Source: Marinomonas algicola (GTDB lineage: Bacteria > Pseudomonadota > Gammaproteobacteria > Pseudomonadales > Marinomonadaceae). From it: DNA of 64,000 bases. The translations under genes were made by a program, and so were the position numbers. The notes beneath the pieces are model-generated. The model searched no databases. It was not told the origin of the DNA and saw only the letters and a list, made by a program, of their open reading frames with translations. The stretch lies in contig NZ_CP061941.1 of the NCBI RefSeq assembly GCF_014805825.1, positions 2,046,001-2,110,000 of the forward strand, in the 5' to 3' direction. Shown here piece by piece: positions 8,176-19,500 of the stretch. How positions within the stretch are numbered: position 1 is the first letter of the stretch; every line of letters begins with the position of its first letter.

Positions 8176-10911
8176 TTAGCCGGTACGAGTTGATTTTAAG
8201 TGAATTCCTATTGGCAAGGCTTCTCCTACAAAATCGTTCATATCGGAACCCGCTTCTTCAAAAGAAAGATCCAAACGATCCGCCCAATGAGTTGGGCACT
8301 TCTCTTTTAGTAATTTTTTCGAAACAAGCGCCTTTTTTGCTCGCAAGTTCTCTGAGCCTTTCTCATCTGATTGCGCCATTAATACAGCGGCAAGCCCTGC
8401 TTGCTTTCTTTTTTTCCAATCTTCCTTTAAACAAACACTTAAATAATGAATAGTAATGTCTTCAGGCAGGCAATAAGTAGCCTCCGCATACAATAGCTTT
8501 CTATTTGCTAAACGTCCTATAGCCCACCAGGCTGTATCCGATTCAGATGATTTGCTTAGGCGTTTTAAGAGTATGTCCGCGACCGACTTTTTGTTATCTA
8601 TAGAGAGGGATTCAAGTCCACCCACTAAACGAATAAGGTCATCTCCTGCTCGAGTTTGCAGTTGCTTTTGCTTTTCTCTAGAACGCAGTGCGCTGGGAGA
8701 GAAATACATTAAAAACGAATCTAATAAGTTTTGCTGTTTTTCTTCTGACAGCCCACCGGCAATTCTTCTCCAAGCCGTCCAATACTGGCTCCATACTGAA
8801 TTGTCATCAAATTGAGGTTTGCTTGATAATATGTTTGAGAAATTCTCTACACGAGGCATGTCATTATCAAAACCATAGCCTGGACGTAAACAAAACCCTG
8901 TTAACATCAACCATTGCCTTTCGTGCGCAGGGCTTTTATTTCTACCAGATTTTAAGCTTAATAATTTATCACATAGAGACCTTGCTGTTGCTAGATTCCA
9001 CTCCTCTCTCGGTCCTAAAATAGCTTCCAAGCCATTGCGTAATTTTTTTATATCATCTTGCTTCTGTTTTGTCGCTTTAGAAAAACAACTCACCAATAGT
9101 TCTTCCGCCTCTCCTAGAGATCGATGGACCTTCATGGTGTTTTCTTCACTCTCCGGACCTTGCTGAAACTCATTGAATGTTAGTATCCATTGATCCGATT
9201 GATCCATTGCAGTCAACTGGATCTTTAAGGTACCGACTTCAGTGAGTTCCGCCGTTAGCTTGACATCTAATTGAGCAAGTTCACTTTTACTGCTTTCTAA
9301 GATAACACTTAGATTCGAAATATAATGTAATCCTTCTGTGGATTCCAGGCGGTGCTCTTTGTCAACGGTTAATCGATCATCCGCGCGATACAATGGAAAC
9401 TGCACCGCCGTTCCTAAAACCACAGAGAAGGTGTTTGATAGAATAACACTTTCAGCGCGAGGATTGCCTTTTGGTAAAATACAGACAGAGGTGCCGTCAG
9501 CCATTTCTAAAAATAACGAATGAGCTGCACCACTTTCTATTTTTGTTGCCGTATTGACTAACCCGAAGGCATAATAGGCCGCCCCTTCAGCCACAGAAGT
9601 GTCAGGTTGATTGCCTTCACAAACATACAAATCATCGCCACACCATGTGCGTAATTGCTCAATAATACGTGATTTGATTTTGGGACTGTTAAATAAGCCA
9701 CCATTGAATAAAACCGCATCAGGTAAAAACTGACCACAATGACGTTTAATTTCTTCAGCATGTTGACTGAGAAAATCGGCTAAATGAGCGTGAATAGAAG
9801 GGTCTTGCTCATAGGGTAAATTTAACGATTGAACGCCGTATTGCTTTTGCTTTACCTGCGTTTGCAAATCAATAATGGGCAAAAAACCGGTCTCAATTTG
9901 CTTTACTAAAAGTTCTCTCTCTACTTGAAACTTCTGAGCACCACCAATCAATCGACTACCAGAGCCAAGTACGGTTATCGATATAGACTCATCCGCATTG
10001 TCAGCCAGCAACGCCTCTTTAGCTAACCGCGTTTGTTGGACTAATGCAGCCAGTCGAGTACTTGAAAGCGAAGCGATTTGTTTAGGATCAAGTTGAAATG
10101 CTAACGCTTGGTCTACGTTGTCACCACCGAGCAATAAATGCTCACCAACCGCGATACGCTTTAAATGCAGTTTACTAGTCGCTATTTCATCCTTCGCTAA
10201 TTGATTGTTTGCTAAGCTGTTAATAGCAACCAAACTGAAGTCAGTGGTACCGCCACCAATATCAATAACCAATAACATTTTTTTATCTGCCAATGCATCT
10301 GTATTGGCTTCTTTCGCAACCCAGTTATAGCAAGCGGCTTGAGGCTCTTCTAATAGGTACAAGTTCTCTAAGGCGTTTTTTTCTGCTGCTTCTAGAGTTA
10401 GGGCTCTAGCCTGTTCATCAAATGAAGCTGGAAGAGTAAGTGCCACCTTTTGATCAGATAGTGGAAAGCCTGGGAAAGTATGATTCCAAGCATTTTTTAT
10501 ATGATCCAAAAGAATAACCGTGGCGTTAAACGGTGATAATTTACGTTCAAAATCACTGCCCCAAGGCAAGATTTCAGACTTACGGTCAACACGATTAAAG
10601 CTTAGCCAGCTCTTTGCGCTCTGGACTAATTGCCCTGAACGTTTCTGACCAAGCTGAAGCGCACCCTGCCCTACCAAATTATTTGGATATTGGGTTTTCC
10701 AGGGTAATGTTACGCTAAGCTTTTCCTGTTCATCTCTCGCAAGAGTGTAAATGGAGCTCGGTAAATGCGTAAAAGACTGAACAGAACCGTCTTGCATACA
10801 CTGTGGTATACTCAATATATGCGTCTGATCTGAAAGTGAATCATTGTCTATAAAAGAGACCACACAGTTGGTCGTCCCTAAATCAATGCCGACAAAATAC
10901 CGAGCCTTCAT
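8176..10911 (-). CDS. large Hsp70-family protein, 911 residues
   Basis: This is a DnaK-like ATPase with an atypical C-terminal half. The nucleotide-binding domain is complete: phosphate-1 loop FVGIDLGTTNCVVSF at the start, phosphate-2 motif LVIDIGGGTTDFSLV near residue 215, and adenosine motif LFNGGLFNSP near residue 405. Beyond about residue 480 it departs from DnaK; there is no recognisable DnaK lid, and the last 300 residues are helical with Trp/Leu repeats (HERQWLMLTGFCLRPGYG), resembling the DUF3731-type tail of such proteins. Length is 911 against about 640 for DnaK. It overlaps the stop of the upstream Hsp70 homologue by one base. It is probably a specialised chaperone; the substrate is unknown. 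Confidence 0.85.
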   Translation of the reverse strand: MKARYFVGIDLGTTNCVVSFIDNDSLSDQTHILSIPQCMQDGSVQSFTHLPSSIYTLARDEQEKLSVTLPWKTQYPNNLVGQGALQLGQKRSGQLVQSAKSWLSFNRVDRKSEILPWGSDFERKLSPFNATVILLDHIKNAWNHTFPGFPLSDQKVALTLPASFDEQARALTLEAAEKNALENLYLLEEPQAACYNWVAKEANTDALADKKMLLVIDIGGGTTDFSLVAINSLANNQLAKDEIATSKLHLKRIAVGEHLLLGGDNVDQALAFQLDPKQIASLSSTRLAALVQQTRLAKEALLADNADESISITVLGSGSRLIGGAQKFQVERELLVKQIETGFLPIIDLQTQVKQKQYGVQSLNLPYEQDPSIHAHLADFLSQHAEEIKRHCGQFLPDAVLFNGGLFNSPKIKSRIIEQLRTWCGDDLYVCEGNQPDTSVAEGAAYYAFGLVNTATKIESGAAHSLFLEMADGTSVCILPKGNPRAESVILSNTFSVVLGTAVQFPLYRADDRLTVDKEHRLESTEGLHYISNLSVILESSKSELAQLDVKLTAELTEVGTLKIQLTAMDQSDQWILTFNEFQQGPESEENTMKVHRSLGEAEELLVSCFSKATKQKQDDIKKLRNGLEAILGPREEWNLATARSLCDKLLSLKSGRNKSPAHERQWLMLTGFCLRPGYGFDNDMPRVENFSNILSSKPQFDDNSVWSQYWTAWRRIAGGLSEEKQQNLLDSFLMYFSPSALRSREKQKQLQTRAGDDLIRLVGGLESLSIDNKKSVADILLKRLSKSSESDTAWWAIGRLANRKLLYAEATYCLPEDITIHYLSVCLKEDWKKRKQAGLAAVLMAQSDEKGSENLRAKKALVSKKLLKEKCPTHWADRLDLSFEEAGSDMNDFVGEALPIGIHLKSTRTG

Positions 10912-12659
10912 TAGGACTCCCTTACTTGATATTCTAACGTCCAGGTTAATTCTGATTGTGTATCACAGGCTTCGATTAGCAAAATCCCAAGTTCTGATAC
11001 CTTCGCCGTCAATACTACCCGAACAGATTCACCTAATGGGTAATGCCCTTCAAACAACCTCACACTGATTGGCGATAATTCAAAAAGAGTCGTAATTGCG
11101 AAGGAATTAACAACAGAACCAACTTCTTGAGGTTCTGATTGATTTGACTGAAAAAAACGAAATTGCACATCTTCACCAACGAGCAATGTAAATTCACTCG
11201 ATAGTACGGCTTCAGGACCGCCTTCTTCCAATCCAAAAGGTGCCACACAAACGGCATCAATTGGCGTTGGCATACCTGGAATAGCAGGCATTGGGCTTTC
11301 GACACCAATGTAATAATTTGCAGCTAATCCACTTTTGACCTTAATCCCACCTTGAGCATTGATTTTAGAATAATAACTAGCCCCTTTGGCAACGGCATAA
11401 TCTAAATGAGAAGACTTGAGCATGCTCATTTCATCGTTGTGCATTAATGTACTTAGGTGTTTTGCTAAGGTTTCAACGACAATCGGTGAGTTAAATACAC
11501 CACCGTTAAGCAGTATTTTATTTGGCGTAGATTGGTTGGCTGTTAAAAATTCACTAATATGACGGGTAATAGCTGGGTCGGTTTCATACTCTAGATTAAG
11601 TGTACGAATTCCGCTGCGCGTTGTTTTTTGAGCGCGCTCACCTATATTAACTTCAGGAAAGAAGCCATTTAAAATCAGCTGATTGACCTCATCTCTGGTG
11701 AGACGGCTTTTTATACTATTGGCTAAAAGGCTACGGCCACGGCTAGGAACAACAACAGACACTTCATTAATGTCTCCAGCTGTTAGTAACGATTCCTTAG
11801 CTGTTCTACAAGCTTGAGTTAAGGCCGAAATTTGCCAAGCTTCAAGTTGCACGCCCTCATTCGCTAATTTGCTTGCTACGTGATAAGTAAGCGCCATGTC
11901 CATATTATCACCGCCCAATAAAATATGGCGACCAACAGCAATCCGTTCTAATTGCAAACTACCGTCTACATCAGCAACTTGAATAAGCGATAAATCCGTT
12001 GTACCTCCACCCACATCAACCACTAAAACTTGATCATTTACATCAAGAGAATTTGTCCACTTTTCCTGTTCAGACAACCATGCGTAAAAAGCCGCGAGGG
12101 GCTCTTCTATTAAACGGGCATTTAAGCCAATTTTTTTAGCCGCTTTTTCAGTCATCGCTCTCGCCGCCGGATCAAAAGAGGCGGGTACTGTGATAACAAC
12201 ATTCTGTTGTTGCATCGGTATACTAGGGAAGGCATGGTTCCACGCCTGAACCAAATACCCCAAAAGTCTTTCTGTTACGTTTGCAGGAGACAGCTTAGTG
12301 ACTTCATCTAAGGCATCAACAGGTAACACATTTTCTTCTGCACTAACGGTTGAATGACACAACCAACTTTTAGCGCTCTGAACCAAGCGACCAGACGATT
12401 TTGCACCCAACTCTCTGGCGAGTTGCCCAATAATTAATGGACTGCTGCCCCACGGTAAAATCAAATCACTTTGTAAAAATTCACCTTCATGCGGGCTGTA
12501 GATAAATGAAGGTAGCAAAGGTAAATCCGATACCTGACCTGGGGAAATTAATTGCGGAATGGAAAATGAGTCGACTCTTCCTTCCGTCAACTCTTCTGAA
12601 GCATAAAAAAGCGCTGAATGAGTTGTGCCTAAATCAATACCAATAAAAACAGGTTGCAT
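10911..12659 (-). CDS. short Hsp70-family protein, 582 residues
   Basis: This is a second Hsp70-type ATPase, with FIGIDLGTTHSALFY at the N-terminus, VVDVGGGTTDLSLIQ near residue 210 and ILLNGGVFNSP near residue 375. After the ATPase domain only about 170 residues follow, enough for a beta-sandwich-like domain but not for a DnaK helical lid. It shares long blocks with the 911-residue neighbour (SGRLVQSAKSWL, RIAVGRHILLGGDNMD, RTAKESLL), so the two likely arose by duplication. It starts 4 bases after the DUF2760 gene and ends in a TAATG overlap with the next Hsp70, so all three are one operon. Confidence 0.88.
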   Translation of the reverse strand: MQPVFIGIDLGTTHSALFYASEELTEGRVDSFSIPQLISPGQVSDLPLLPSFIYSPHEGEFLQSDLILPWGSSPLIIGQLARELGAKSSGRLVQSAKSWLCHSTVSAEENVLPVDALDEVTKLSPANVTERLLGYLVQAWNHAFPSIPMQQQNVVITVPASFDPAARAMTEKAAKKIGLNARLIEEPLAAFYAWLSEQEKWTNSLDVNDQVLVVDVGGGTTDLSLIQVADVDGSLQLERIAVGRHILLGGDNMDMALTYHVASKLANEGVQLEAWQISALTQACRTAKESLLTAGDINEVSVVVPSRGRSLLANSIKSRLTRDEVNQLILNGFFPEVNIGERAQKTTRSGIRTLNLEYETDPAITRHISEFLTANQSTPNKILLNGGVFNSPIVVETLAKHLSTLMHNDEMSMLKSSHLDYAVAKGASYYSKINAQGGIKVKSGLAANYYIGVESPMPAIPGMPTPIDAVCVAPFGLEEGGPEAVLSSEFTLLVGEDVQFRFFQSNQSEPQEVGSVVNSFAITTLFELSPISVRLFEGHYPLGESVRVVLTAKVSELGILLIEACDTQSELTWTLEYQVRES

Positions 12660-12663
12660 TTGA

Positions 12664-13272
12664 TTATACCTCGACTTCAGCTGGCGCTAAGATTGATAGT
12701 GATGCCGTATTGGTAACTTGTGGAAGGTTAGTATTGGTTACTTTCCACCCACCATGAATTAATGTGCCGTTAAATGGTCCATTACCTTCAATACGACCTT
12801 CCAATCTAAACTCTTTTGGGTTGTAGCCATTTTCAATCGTAATACGTTGTCCTTCTGACGCATTACTTACTGACGTTATATCAAAAAATTGTTGCAGTGT
12901 TTTCGAACAACCTGCATGAATTTGTCGAGATGCTGCACCGACTTCTTCGTCAGAAAAACCTTCTAACGACTCCTTTAAAAAATCCACCAAACGCGCTTCT
13001 TGTTGAAATAGTTGAAGCAACTGCAATGCTCCATCAGAATTCAAAGACGCTAACGCAGGCATAGGAACTTCAATTTCTCTAATGGTTTCTACTTCTTCAT
13101 AAATTATTTTCGGTTCAACTTCGTTCGCAAATAATTGACCTTCACTGACGAGAGTACAGCGAGCGGCATATTCACCACTACCTAGATATTTAAAAAATTG
13201 TGCAAAAGCACCAAAAAAACGCGGTATAAAACCGACAGGGGTAATTTGACTACTCATATCATTACTATCCAT
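12664..13272 (-). CDS. DUF2760 domain protein
   Basis: This is a 202-residue protein of the DUF2760 type, a family known to me only from its linkage to paired Hsp70 homologues. Visible features are an N-terminal hydrophobic patch (FIPRFFGAFAQFFKYLG), a Glu-rich segment (VEPKIIYEEVETIREIEVP), and a C-terminal region with GASRQIHAGC-like and GPFNGTLIHGGWKVTN motifs. No enzyme motif is apparent. It overlaps the end of the uup gene by 8 bases and lies 4 bases upstream of the first Hsp70, which suggests it works with the two chaperones. Confidence 0.75.
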   Translation of the reverse strand: MDSNDMSSQITPVGFIPRFFGAFAQFFKYLGSGEYAARCTLVSEGQLFANEVEPKIIYEEVETIREIEVPMPALASLNSDGALQLLQLFQQEARLVDFLKESLEGFSDEEVGAASRQIHAGCSKTLQQFFDITSVSNASEGQRITIENGYNPKEFRLEGRIEGNGPFNGTLIHGGWKVTNTNLPQVTNTASLSILAPAEVEV

Positions 13273-15172
13273 TCTGCATTTCTTCTAACTCTAACCAACG
13301 CTCCATTGATGACTCTAATGAAGCTTCTAAATTGGCCATTTCAGTAAGTGTTTTTTGTACAACTTCTTGAGGTTGTGAGTAAAAACCTGCGTCAGCGATA
13401 ATTAATTGAACACGCTCAATTTCAGCTTCTAAATTCGCAATTTTTTCAGGCATTAAATCGAACTCACGTTGTACTTTATAACTTAACTTGCTTTTATTAG
13501 CGACTTTAACGGCCGCACTTTTCTCTTTTGCGGCGTCTTTGTTTGTGCTTTCTTTTTCGGATTTCGGCGTCATTCTTTCTACGGCAAATCGTCCGCCTTG
13601 GCGCAACCAGTCATTATAACCACCTACGTACTCTCTAACAGCACCAGCACCTTCAAACGCAATAACACTGGTCACCACATTATCCAAGAAAGCACGGTCA
13701 TGGCTCACTAATAACAAGGTCCCATCGTAATTCATTAAGAGTTCTTCTAATAACTCTAGTGTTTCTACATCAAGATCATTTGTTGGTTCGTCCATCACCA
13801 AAAGATTGGCCGGTCTAGTAAAAAGTTTGGCTAACAAAACTCGGTTACGTTCACCACCAGATAGGGCTTTGATTGGTGTTCTTGCTCGCTCTGGTGGGAA
13901 AAGAAACTCACCTAAGTAACCAATAATGTGTTTATTTTGGCCATTTATTTCAATAACGTCTTTGCCTTCGCCAACATTTTCTGCAACGGTTTTCTCTGGG
14001 TCCAACTGTTCTCTTAATTGGTCAAAATAAGCAATATTTAACTTTGTTCCTTGCTTAACCGATCCTGAGTCTGGCGTTAATTGTCCAAGTAAAATCTTCA
14101 GGAAGGTACTTTTACCACAACCATTTGGGCCAACCAAACCAATACGATCACCACGAGAAACGACTAAATCCATTGGGTGCAAAATGACTTTATCTTCAAA
14201 TCGATGGGCAACTTGGGTAAATTCAGCAACAAGTTTGCCGGATTTATCTTTAGTCTCAATGGACATTTTTGCCTTGCCTTGCACGGAGATTCGCTCAGAA
14301 CGCTCTTCACGCAACGCTTTTAATGCTCTAACACGACCTTCATTACGAGTGCGGCGCGCTTTAATGCCTTGACGAATCCAAACTTCCTCTTCCGCTAGAC
14401 GTTTGTCAAACAACGCATTTGCTCGCTCTTCTTCTTCCAATAGCTTCTCTTTAAATTCTAGAAAAGCGTGAATGTTTCCAGTAAACGAGATTAAATTTCC
14501 TCGGTCTAACTCTATAATGCGATTGGCTAACTGTTCTAAAAAGCGTCTATCATGGGTAATAAATAAGATTAACCCACGGAATTGCTGCAGTTGCTTTTCC
14601 ATCCATTCGATTGTTGGTACATCTAAATGGTTTGTTGGCTCATCAAGTAATAAAACATCAGGTTCTGAAAGTAATGCTTGAGCCAGTATGACACGGCGAC
14701 GCCAACCGCCTGATAACTCAGACATTTTTTTGTCGGCGGGCAAATCTAACTTTTGGATCATTTTCAAAACACGCTGCTCTAGATCCCATCCTTGAATCTG
14801 ATCAAGTGTGTGCTGTATATCACTGAGTTCGTTACTGTGGTCATTATCAAAATCTTCTAATAATGCATAATAGCGTGTAAGCAAAGAATGTGCTTGCGGT
14901 GCGCCTTCGCTCACAACTTCTTTCACTAACTTATCATTTGCATTGGGTAATTCTTGGGGAAGTTGAGCTACCTTCATCCCTCCCTCTACTCTTATTGACC
15001 CTTCATCTGGAATAACTTCACCAGAAATTGTTTTTAGTAGCGTAGATTTTCCGGCTCCATTACGTCCAATAATGGCAATTCTTTCCCCTGCATCCGCAGA
15101 AAAACTAATTTTAGAAAGTAATGGGTTGTGACCAAATGCCACAGAGACTTGTTCAAGTGATAGCAAGCTCAT
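13265..15172 (-). CDS. uup: ABC-F ATPase Uup
   Basis: This is a soluble tandem ATPase of the ABC-F group. Uup proteins act on ribosomes and branched DNA and affect transposon excision. Two cassettes are seen: Walker A GRNGAGKST with signature LSGGWRRR and Walker B LLLDEPTNHLD, then GPNGCGKST, LSGGERNR and LLVMDEPTNDLD. The last 70 residues are a charged coiled coil, the DNA-binding tail of Uup. I chose ATG 15172 (MSLLSLEQVSVAFG), giving 635 residues. A longer frame reaches 15229 but adds a non-conserved leader. It leads the uup-DUF2760-Hsp70-Hsp70 gene string. Confidence 0.93.
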   Translation of the reverse strand: MSLLSLEQVSVAFGHNPLLSKISFSADAGERIAIIGRNGAGKSTLLKTISGEVIPDEGSIRVEGGMKVAQLPQELPNANDKLVKEVVSEGAPQAHSLLTRYYALLEDFDNDHSNELSDIQHTLDQIQGWDLEQRVLKMIQKLDLPADKKMSELSGGWRRRVILAQALLSEPDVLLLDEPTNHLDVPTIEWMEKQLQQFRGLILFITHDRRFLEQLANRIIELDRGNLISFTGNIHAFLEFKEKLLEEEERANALFDKRLAEEEVWIRQGIKARRTRNEGRVRALKALREERSERISVQGKAKMSIETKDKSGKLVAEFTQVAHRFEDKVILHPMDLVVSRGDRIGLVGPNGCGKSTFLKILLGQLTPDSGSVKQGTKLNIAYFDQLREQLDPEKTVAENVGEGKDVIEINGQNKHIIGYLGEFLFPPERARTPIKALSGGERNRVLLAKLFTRPANLLVMDEPTNDLDVETLELLEELLMNYDGTLLLVSHDRAFLDNVVTSVIAFEGAGAVREYVGGYNDWLRQGGRFAVERMTPKSEKESTNKDAAKEKSAAVKVANKSKLSYKVQREFDLMPEKIANLEAEIERVQLIIADAGFYSQPQEVVQKTLTEMANLEASLESSMERWLELEEMQNG

Positions 15173-15401
15173 AATTGACCTAAGTAAATGGATAATTTTA
15201 AAGGCGCATAATATAGCATCTATATGCAAGAAGGTTTAGACAATAAGCTTGTTCTGTTAACAAAAAGTGTCGTCTTTCTTGGGTTATTTACTATTTATCC
15301 TCGTTAATAACCTTTTATCGTTTCTCTATACCGTTTTTAGAACGAAAACAGTAGACTAGCTTAACGATTTTATAGTCTTGTATTTTTGATGGAGAACCAT
15401 A

Positions 15402-16502
15402 ATGGGGTTGAAGAGTAAAATTGGTCCAATAACGGCGGTTGTTATTACGGGAGCCGCTGTCTTCTGGATGGTATCTGGCGGTAAAGGCATTACCGTTGCT
15501 CAAGCGACAACGCCTGAAACAAACTCCTCAGAAACTGAAGTGAATGCGATAGCCAGTGAAACACCCGTTAATAAAAGAGTTCAGGCTAAGACCCTTATTG
15601 CCAAAAGTATTTCCGCCAGCCTCAGTCTCAGCGGAACCACACACTCAAGTGACTCGTTGAACTTGTTATCTGGTAATTCAGGTCGAATCAGTAATATCTA
15701 TTTTGAAAAGGGCGACTTTGTTGAGAAAGGAAGTGTCATATTAAAAACAGACACTCGCTCTTTGTTGTCCGACATTGAGCAAGCACAAGCATTACTGGAT
15801 CAAAAAAAACTTGAATATGATGGTGTGCAAAAGTTAATAAAACAAAAATTGTCTTCCGCCGTCTCTCTTGCCTCTGCAAAAACGGACGTGGCTCAAGCAA
15901 AGGCGTCTTTAAAACGTCTTCAAATTGATCTGGAAAACTCAAGTTTAATTGCCCCGTTTTCGGGTGTCTTAAATAGTTTAAACGTCACAGAAACTCAGTT
16001 ATTACAATCAGGCGCAATGGTTGGTGAATTGGTTGCCGTTGACCCCCTCGTTATTAGTACCAACATTCCCCAAAAAGAAGCCAGCAAAATTCATTTAGGC
16101 GCCGAAGCCGAAATCATGATTAATGGTCAGATGGTCACAGGTAATATTAACTACATAAACTCGGTTGCTGATGCCGGTACTCGATCTATCAACGTAGAAA
16201 TTGAAATACCGAACCCAGAAAACCAAATCCCAGCAGGCATCACTACAGAAGTGAACTTGTCGCTTCCTGAACAAATGGCCCATGGTTTCTCGCCAGCTTT
16301 ACTGACGTTGGATGCGGATGGTCATACCGCCGTTAAAATATTAGATATTGATAATAAAGTCATTATAGCTCCAGTGACGATTGTAAAATCGACTCGTGAG
16401 CAAGTATGGGTAACAGGACTAGCGAAGAACATTAATATCATTACTGTCGGTCAAGGCTTTACTGAAGCGGGCGATATTGTGGAAGCGACTTTCGCTAATT
16501 AA
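15402..16502 (+). CDS. RND efflux membrane fusion protein
   Basis: This is a periplasmic adaptor that links an RND pump to an outer membrane channel. An N-terminal hydrophobic segment (ITAVVITGAAVFWMV) anchors or exports it; no lipobox cysteine is visible. A lipoyl half-motif (GRISNIYFEKGDFVEKGSVI) precedes a helical hairpin (residues 115-165), and the second lipoyl half reads SLIAPFSGVLNSL. The C-terminal beta-barrel and membrane-proximal parts follow, for 366 residues in total. The pump gene begins 12 bases after its stop. No outer membrane factor gene is adjacent, so a general TolC is likely used. Confidence 0.9.
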   Translation: MGLKSKIGPITAVVITGAAVFWMVSGGKGITVAQATTPETNSSETEVNAIASETPVNKRVQAKTLIAKSISASLSLSGTTHSSDSLNLLSGNSGRISNIYFEKGDFVEKGSVILKTDTRSLLSDIEQAQALLDQKKLEYDGVQKLIKQKLSSAVSLASAKTDVAQAKASLKRLQIDLENSSLIAPFSGVLNSLNVTETQLLQSGAMVGELVAVDPLVISTNIPQKEASKIHLGAEAEIMINGQMVTGNINYINSVADAGTRSINVEIEIPNPENQIPAGITTEVNLSLPEQMAHGFSPALLTLDADGHTAVKILDIDNKVIIAPVTIVKSTREQVWVTGLAKNINIITVGQGFTEAGDIVEATFAN

Positions 16503-16514
16503 GGAGTGTAATCT

Positions 16515-19500
16515 GTGCAAAGTTTAATTGAAGCGGCTTTATCGCGTTCAAGAACCGTATTAATGTTATTTGCTTTAATATTGGTTGCGGGTGTGGTTTC
16601 CTATATAGAAATAGCTAAAGAGAACAATCCTGATATTTCTATTCCTGTTGCCTATGTCTCCGTCACCCTTGAAGGCATCTCACCAGAAGACGCCGACAGT
16701 TTACTCGTTCACCCGTTAGAGAAAGAACTTAAGGGTCTTGAGGGCCTTAAACAAATCAGCTCTACCGCTTCTGAAGGTCATGCATCTGTCGTATTAGAGT
16801 TCGAATCTGGGACGGATATTGATCAAGCGATTATAGATACTCAGGACAAAGTGGACAGAGCCAAGAGTGAACTACCAGACGACGCTGAAGAGCCAACCGT
16901 CTCAGAAGTTAACCTTTCAACTTTTCCCGTATTAAGAGTGAATTTATCTGGCCATGTTGATTTTGCCGTATTAAGCGATATCGCGGAAAGACTCCAAGAT
17001 TCAATTGAAGCCGTAACTGGTGTGCTAGAGGCTTCCATAAATGGTGATCGCGATCAACAGGCTGAAATCATTATCAGTCCTGCTCAATTAGAAACCTATA
17101 ACCTATCCTTACCTGAGGTTATATCACTCGTTTCTCAGAATAACAGATTAGTTGCCGCTGGTACTATGGATACAGGTGCGGGCAGGTTCCCATTAAAAGT
17201 TCCAGGATTATTAAAAACCGAAGAGGATATATTAAATTTACCTATCAAGGTGGTGGGTGACGAAGTGGTGTTAATGCGAGACATTGCCTCGGGTCAGCTT
17301 ACCTTTAAGGAACCGACAAGCTATGCGCGTGTTGGTGGTGTAAACAGCATAACCATGGGCGTCTCTAAGCGTGTTGGAGCAAACATAATAGAGACCATTT
17401 CAGCCGTAAAAGAAGTGATTAAAAGTGAAAGCGAAAGTTGGCCAGATGGCGTTGAATACAGTTTGTCTCAGGATGAGTCTATTCAGATAGAAACCTCCTT
17501 AAATGATCTATTTAATAACGTTGTCACTTCTACTTTGCTGGTGATGATTGTTATTGTTGCGACCTTAGGTATTCGTAGTTCGGTCTTGGTTGGTCTTGCT
17601 ATACCGGGCGCTTTCCTAGCCGGGATATTAATTCTTGATGCGCAAGGCTACACCATCAATATGGTGGTACTTTTCGCACTCATTTTAAGCGTTGGTATGC
17701 TTGTTGATGGCGCTATTGTAGTGACAGAATACGCTGATCGTAAACTCGCTGAAGGTGCGTCTAAAAGGCAAGCTTATGGAGAAGCCGCAAAGCGTATGGC
17801 ATGGCCAATAACCGCCTCAACCGCCACGACATTAGCCGTGTTTATGCCATTGCTTTTTTGGCCAGATATTGTTGGTGAATTTATGCGTTATATGCCAATT
17901 ACCATTATAGCAACACTTTCTGCTTCATTGGTTATGGCGCTCATTATTTTACCAACTATTGGGTCAATTATTGGTAAAAAAGGTGCCTATACACCGGCCA
18001 AAATGAGAACCTTGCAATTAACTGAAACGGGTGACTTAACGCAGTTAAAAGGCTTCACAGGGTTTTATACTCGAGTACTTACTTCATTAGTGGAATACCC
18101 TTGGCTAGTGCTAATTTTTGCAATCGTGTTACTCCTCAGTACATTTGGTTTGTATGGTACCTTAGGTAAAGGCGTTGAATTTTTCCCAGACGTTGAGCCT
18201 GAAGTCGCCATGTTAGATGTGCGTGCTCGAGGTGATTTATCCTTGGATGAGAAAGACGCACTGGTTCGGCAAGTGGAAGCGATTGCGCTTACAAAAAGTG
18301 AGCTTAAAACGGTTATCACAACAACTTATAATACACCAGGTAACAATGCGACTCCCGACAGTATTGGCCGTATTACAATGGAGTTTGACGATTGGTTTGC
18401 ACGACGTCATGCGAAAGACATCATAGCGGAAATACGCGAGCAAACACAAAATATCCCAGGCATTATTGTCGAGTCTGAAGTTCAACAAGGTGGACCTCAA
18501 TCAGGCGCAGACATTCAGTTAGAATTAAGCTCAGATTACAGTGACGCATTAATCGCAACGGCCGATGTTATCGCTAAAAAACTATTAGAGCACGATGAAA
18601 TTGTTTCGGTTAATGACGACCGATCATTACCAGGGATTGAGTGGCAAATTAATATAGATCGAGTACAGGCAAGCCGTTATGACGTTGATGTGGCAACGCT
18701 TGGTAATATCATTAAATTAGTAACGAACGGTATTGTTTTAAGTGACTTTTTACCGGAAGGCGCTGATGATCAAATTGATATTGTTTTACGATACCCGATC
18801 AATAATAGATCAATGGATCAACTTGATACGCTGACTATTCCAACTCAAAATGGTGCGGTTCCGATAAGCAATTTCATCACGCGCACAGCCGCGCCTAAAC
18901 AAGGTGTTATTAATCGTGTTGACGGCAAAAAGACCATTGGTATCAATGCGGATGTGAAAGATGGGTTAGTAATAGATGAAGTGATCAAAGTTATTACGCG
19001 TGAACTGGATGCAGAAGGGCTACCACGTGAAGTTAGCTATCAATTCAGAGGAAACACGGAAGACCAACAGAAATCCATGGTGTTTTTAATGAAAGCTTTT
19101 GGTGTCGCTTTCTTCATCATGGCGATTATTTTAGTGACGCAGTTTAACAATTTCTTTCAGTGCTTGTTGATACTCAGTGCCGTGATCTTTTCTACAATGG
19201 GCGTCTTTATGGGTCTATTAATTAAAGGTGAGCCGTTTGGTATTGTTATGAGCGGCGTAGGCGTTATCGCACTTGCCGGTGTCGTTGTAAATAATAACAT
19301 CGTACTGATCGACACATTTAACAGCTTGAGAAAAATGGGTATGTCAGTAAGAGAGTCAGCCATTAGAACTGGGGCGCAAAGACTTAGACCTGTCATTTTA
19401 ACAACAGTAACAACCATTTTAGGCTTAGTACCAATGGTATTCCAGCTTAATATTGATTTGGTTAACCAGGCCATTAGCGTTGGTGCGCCCTCCTCACAAT

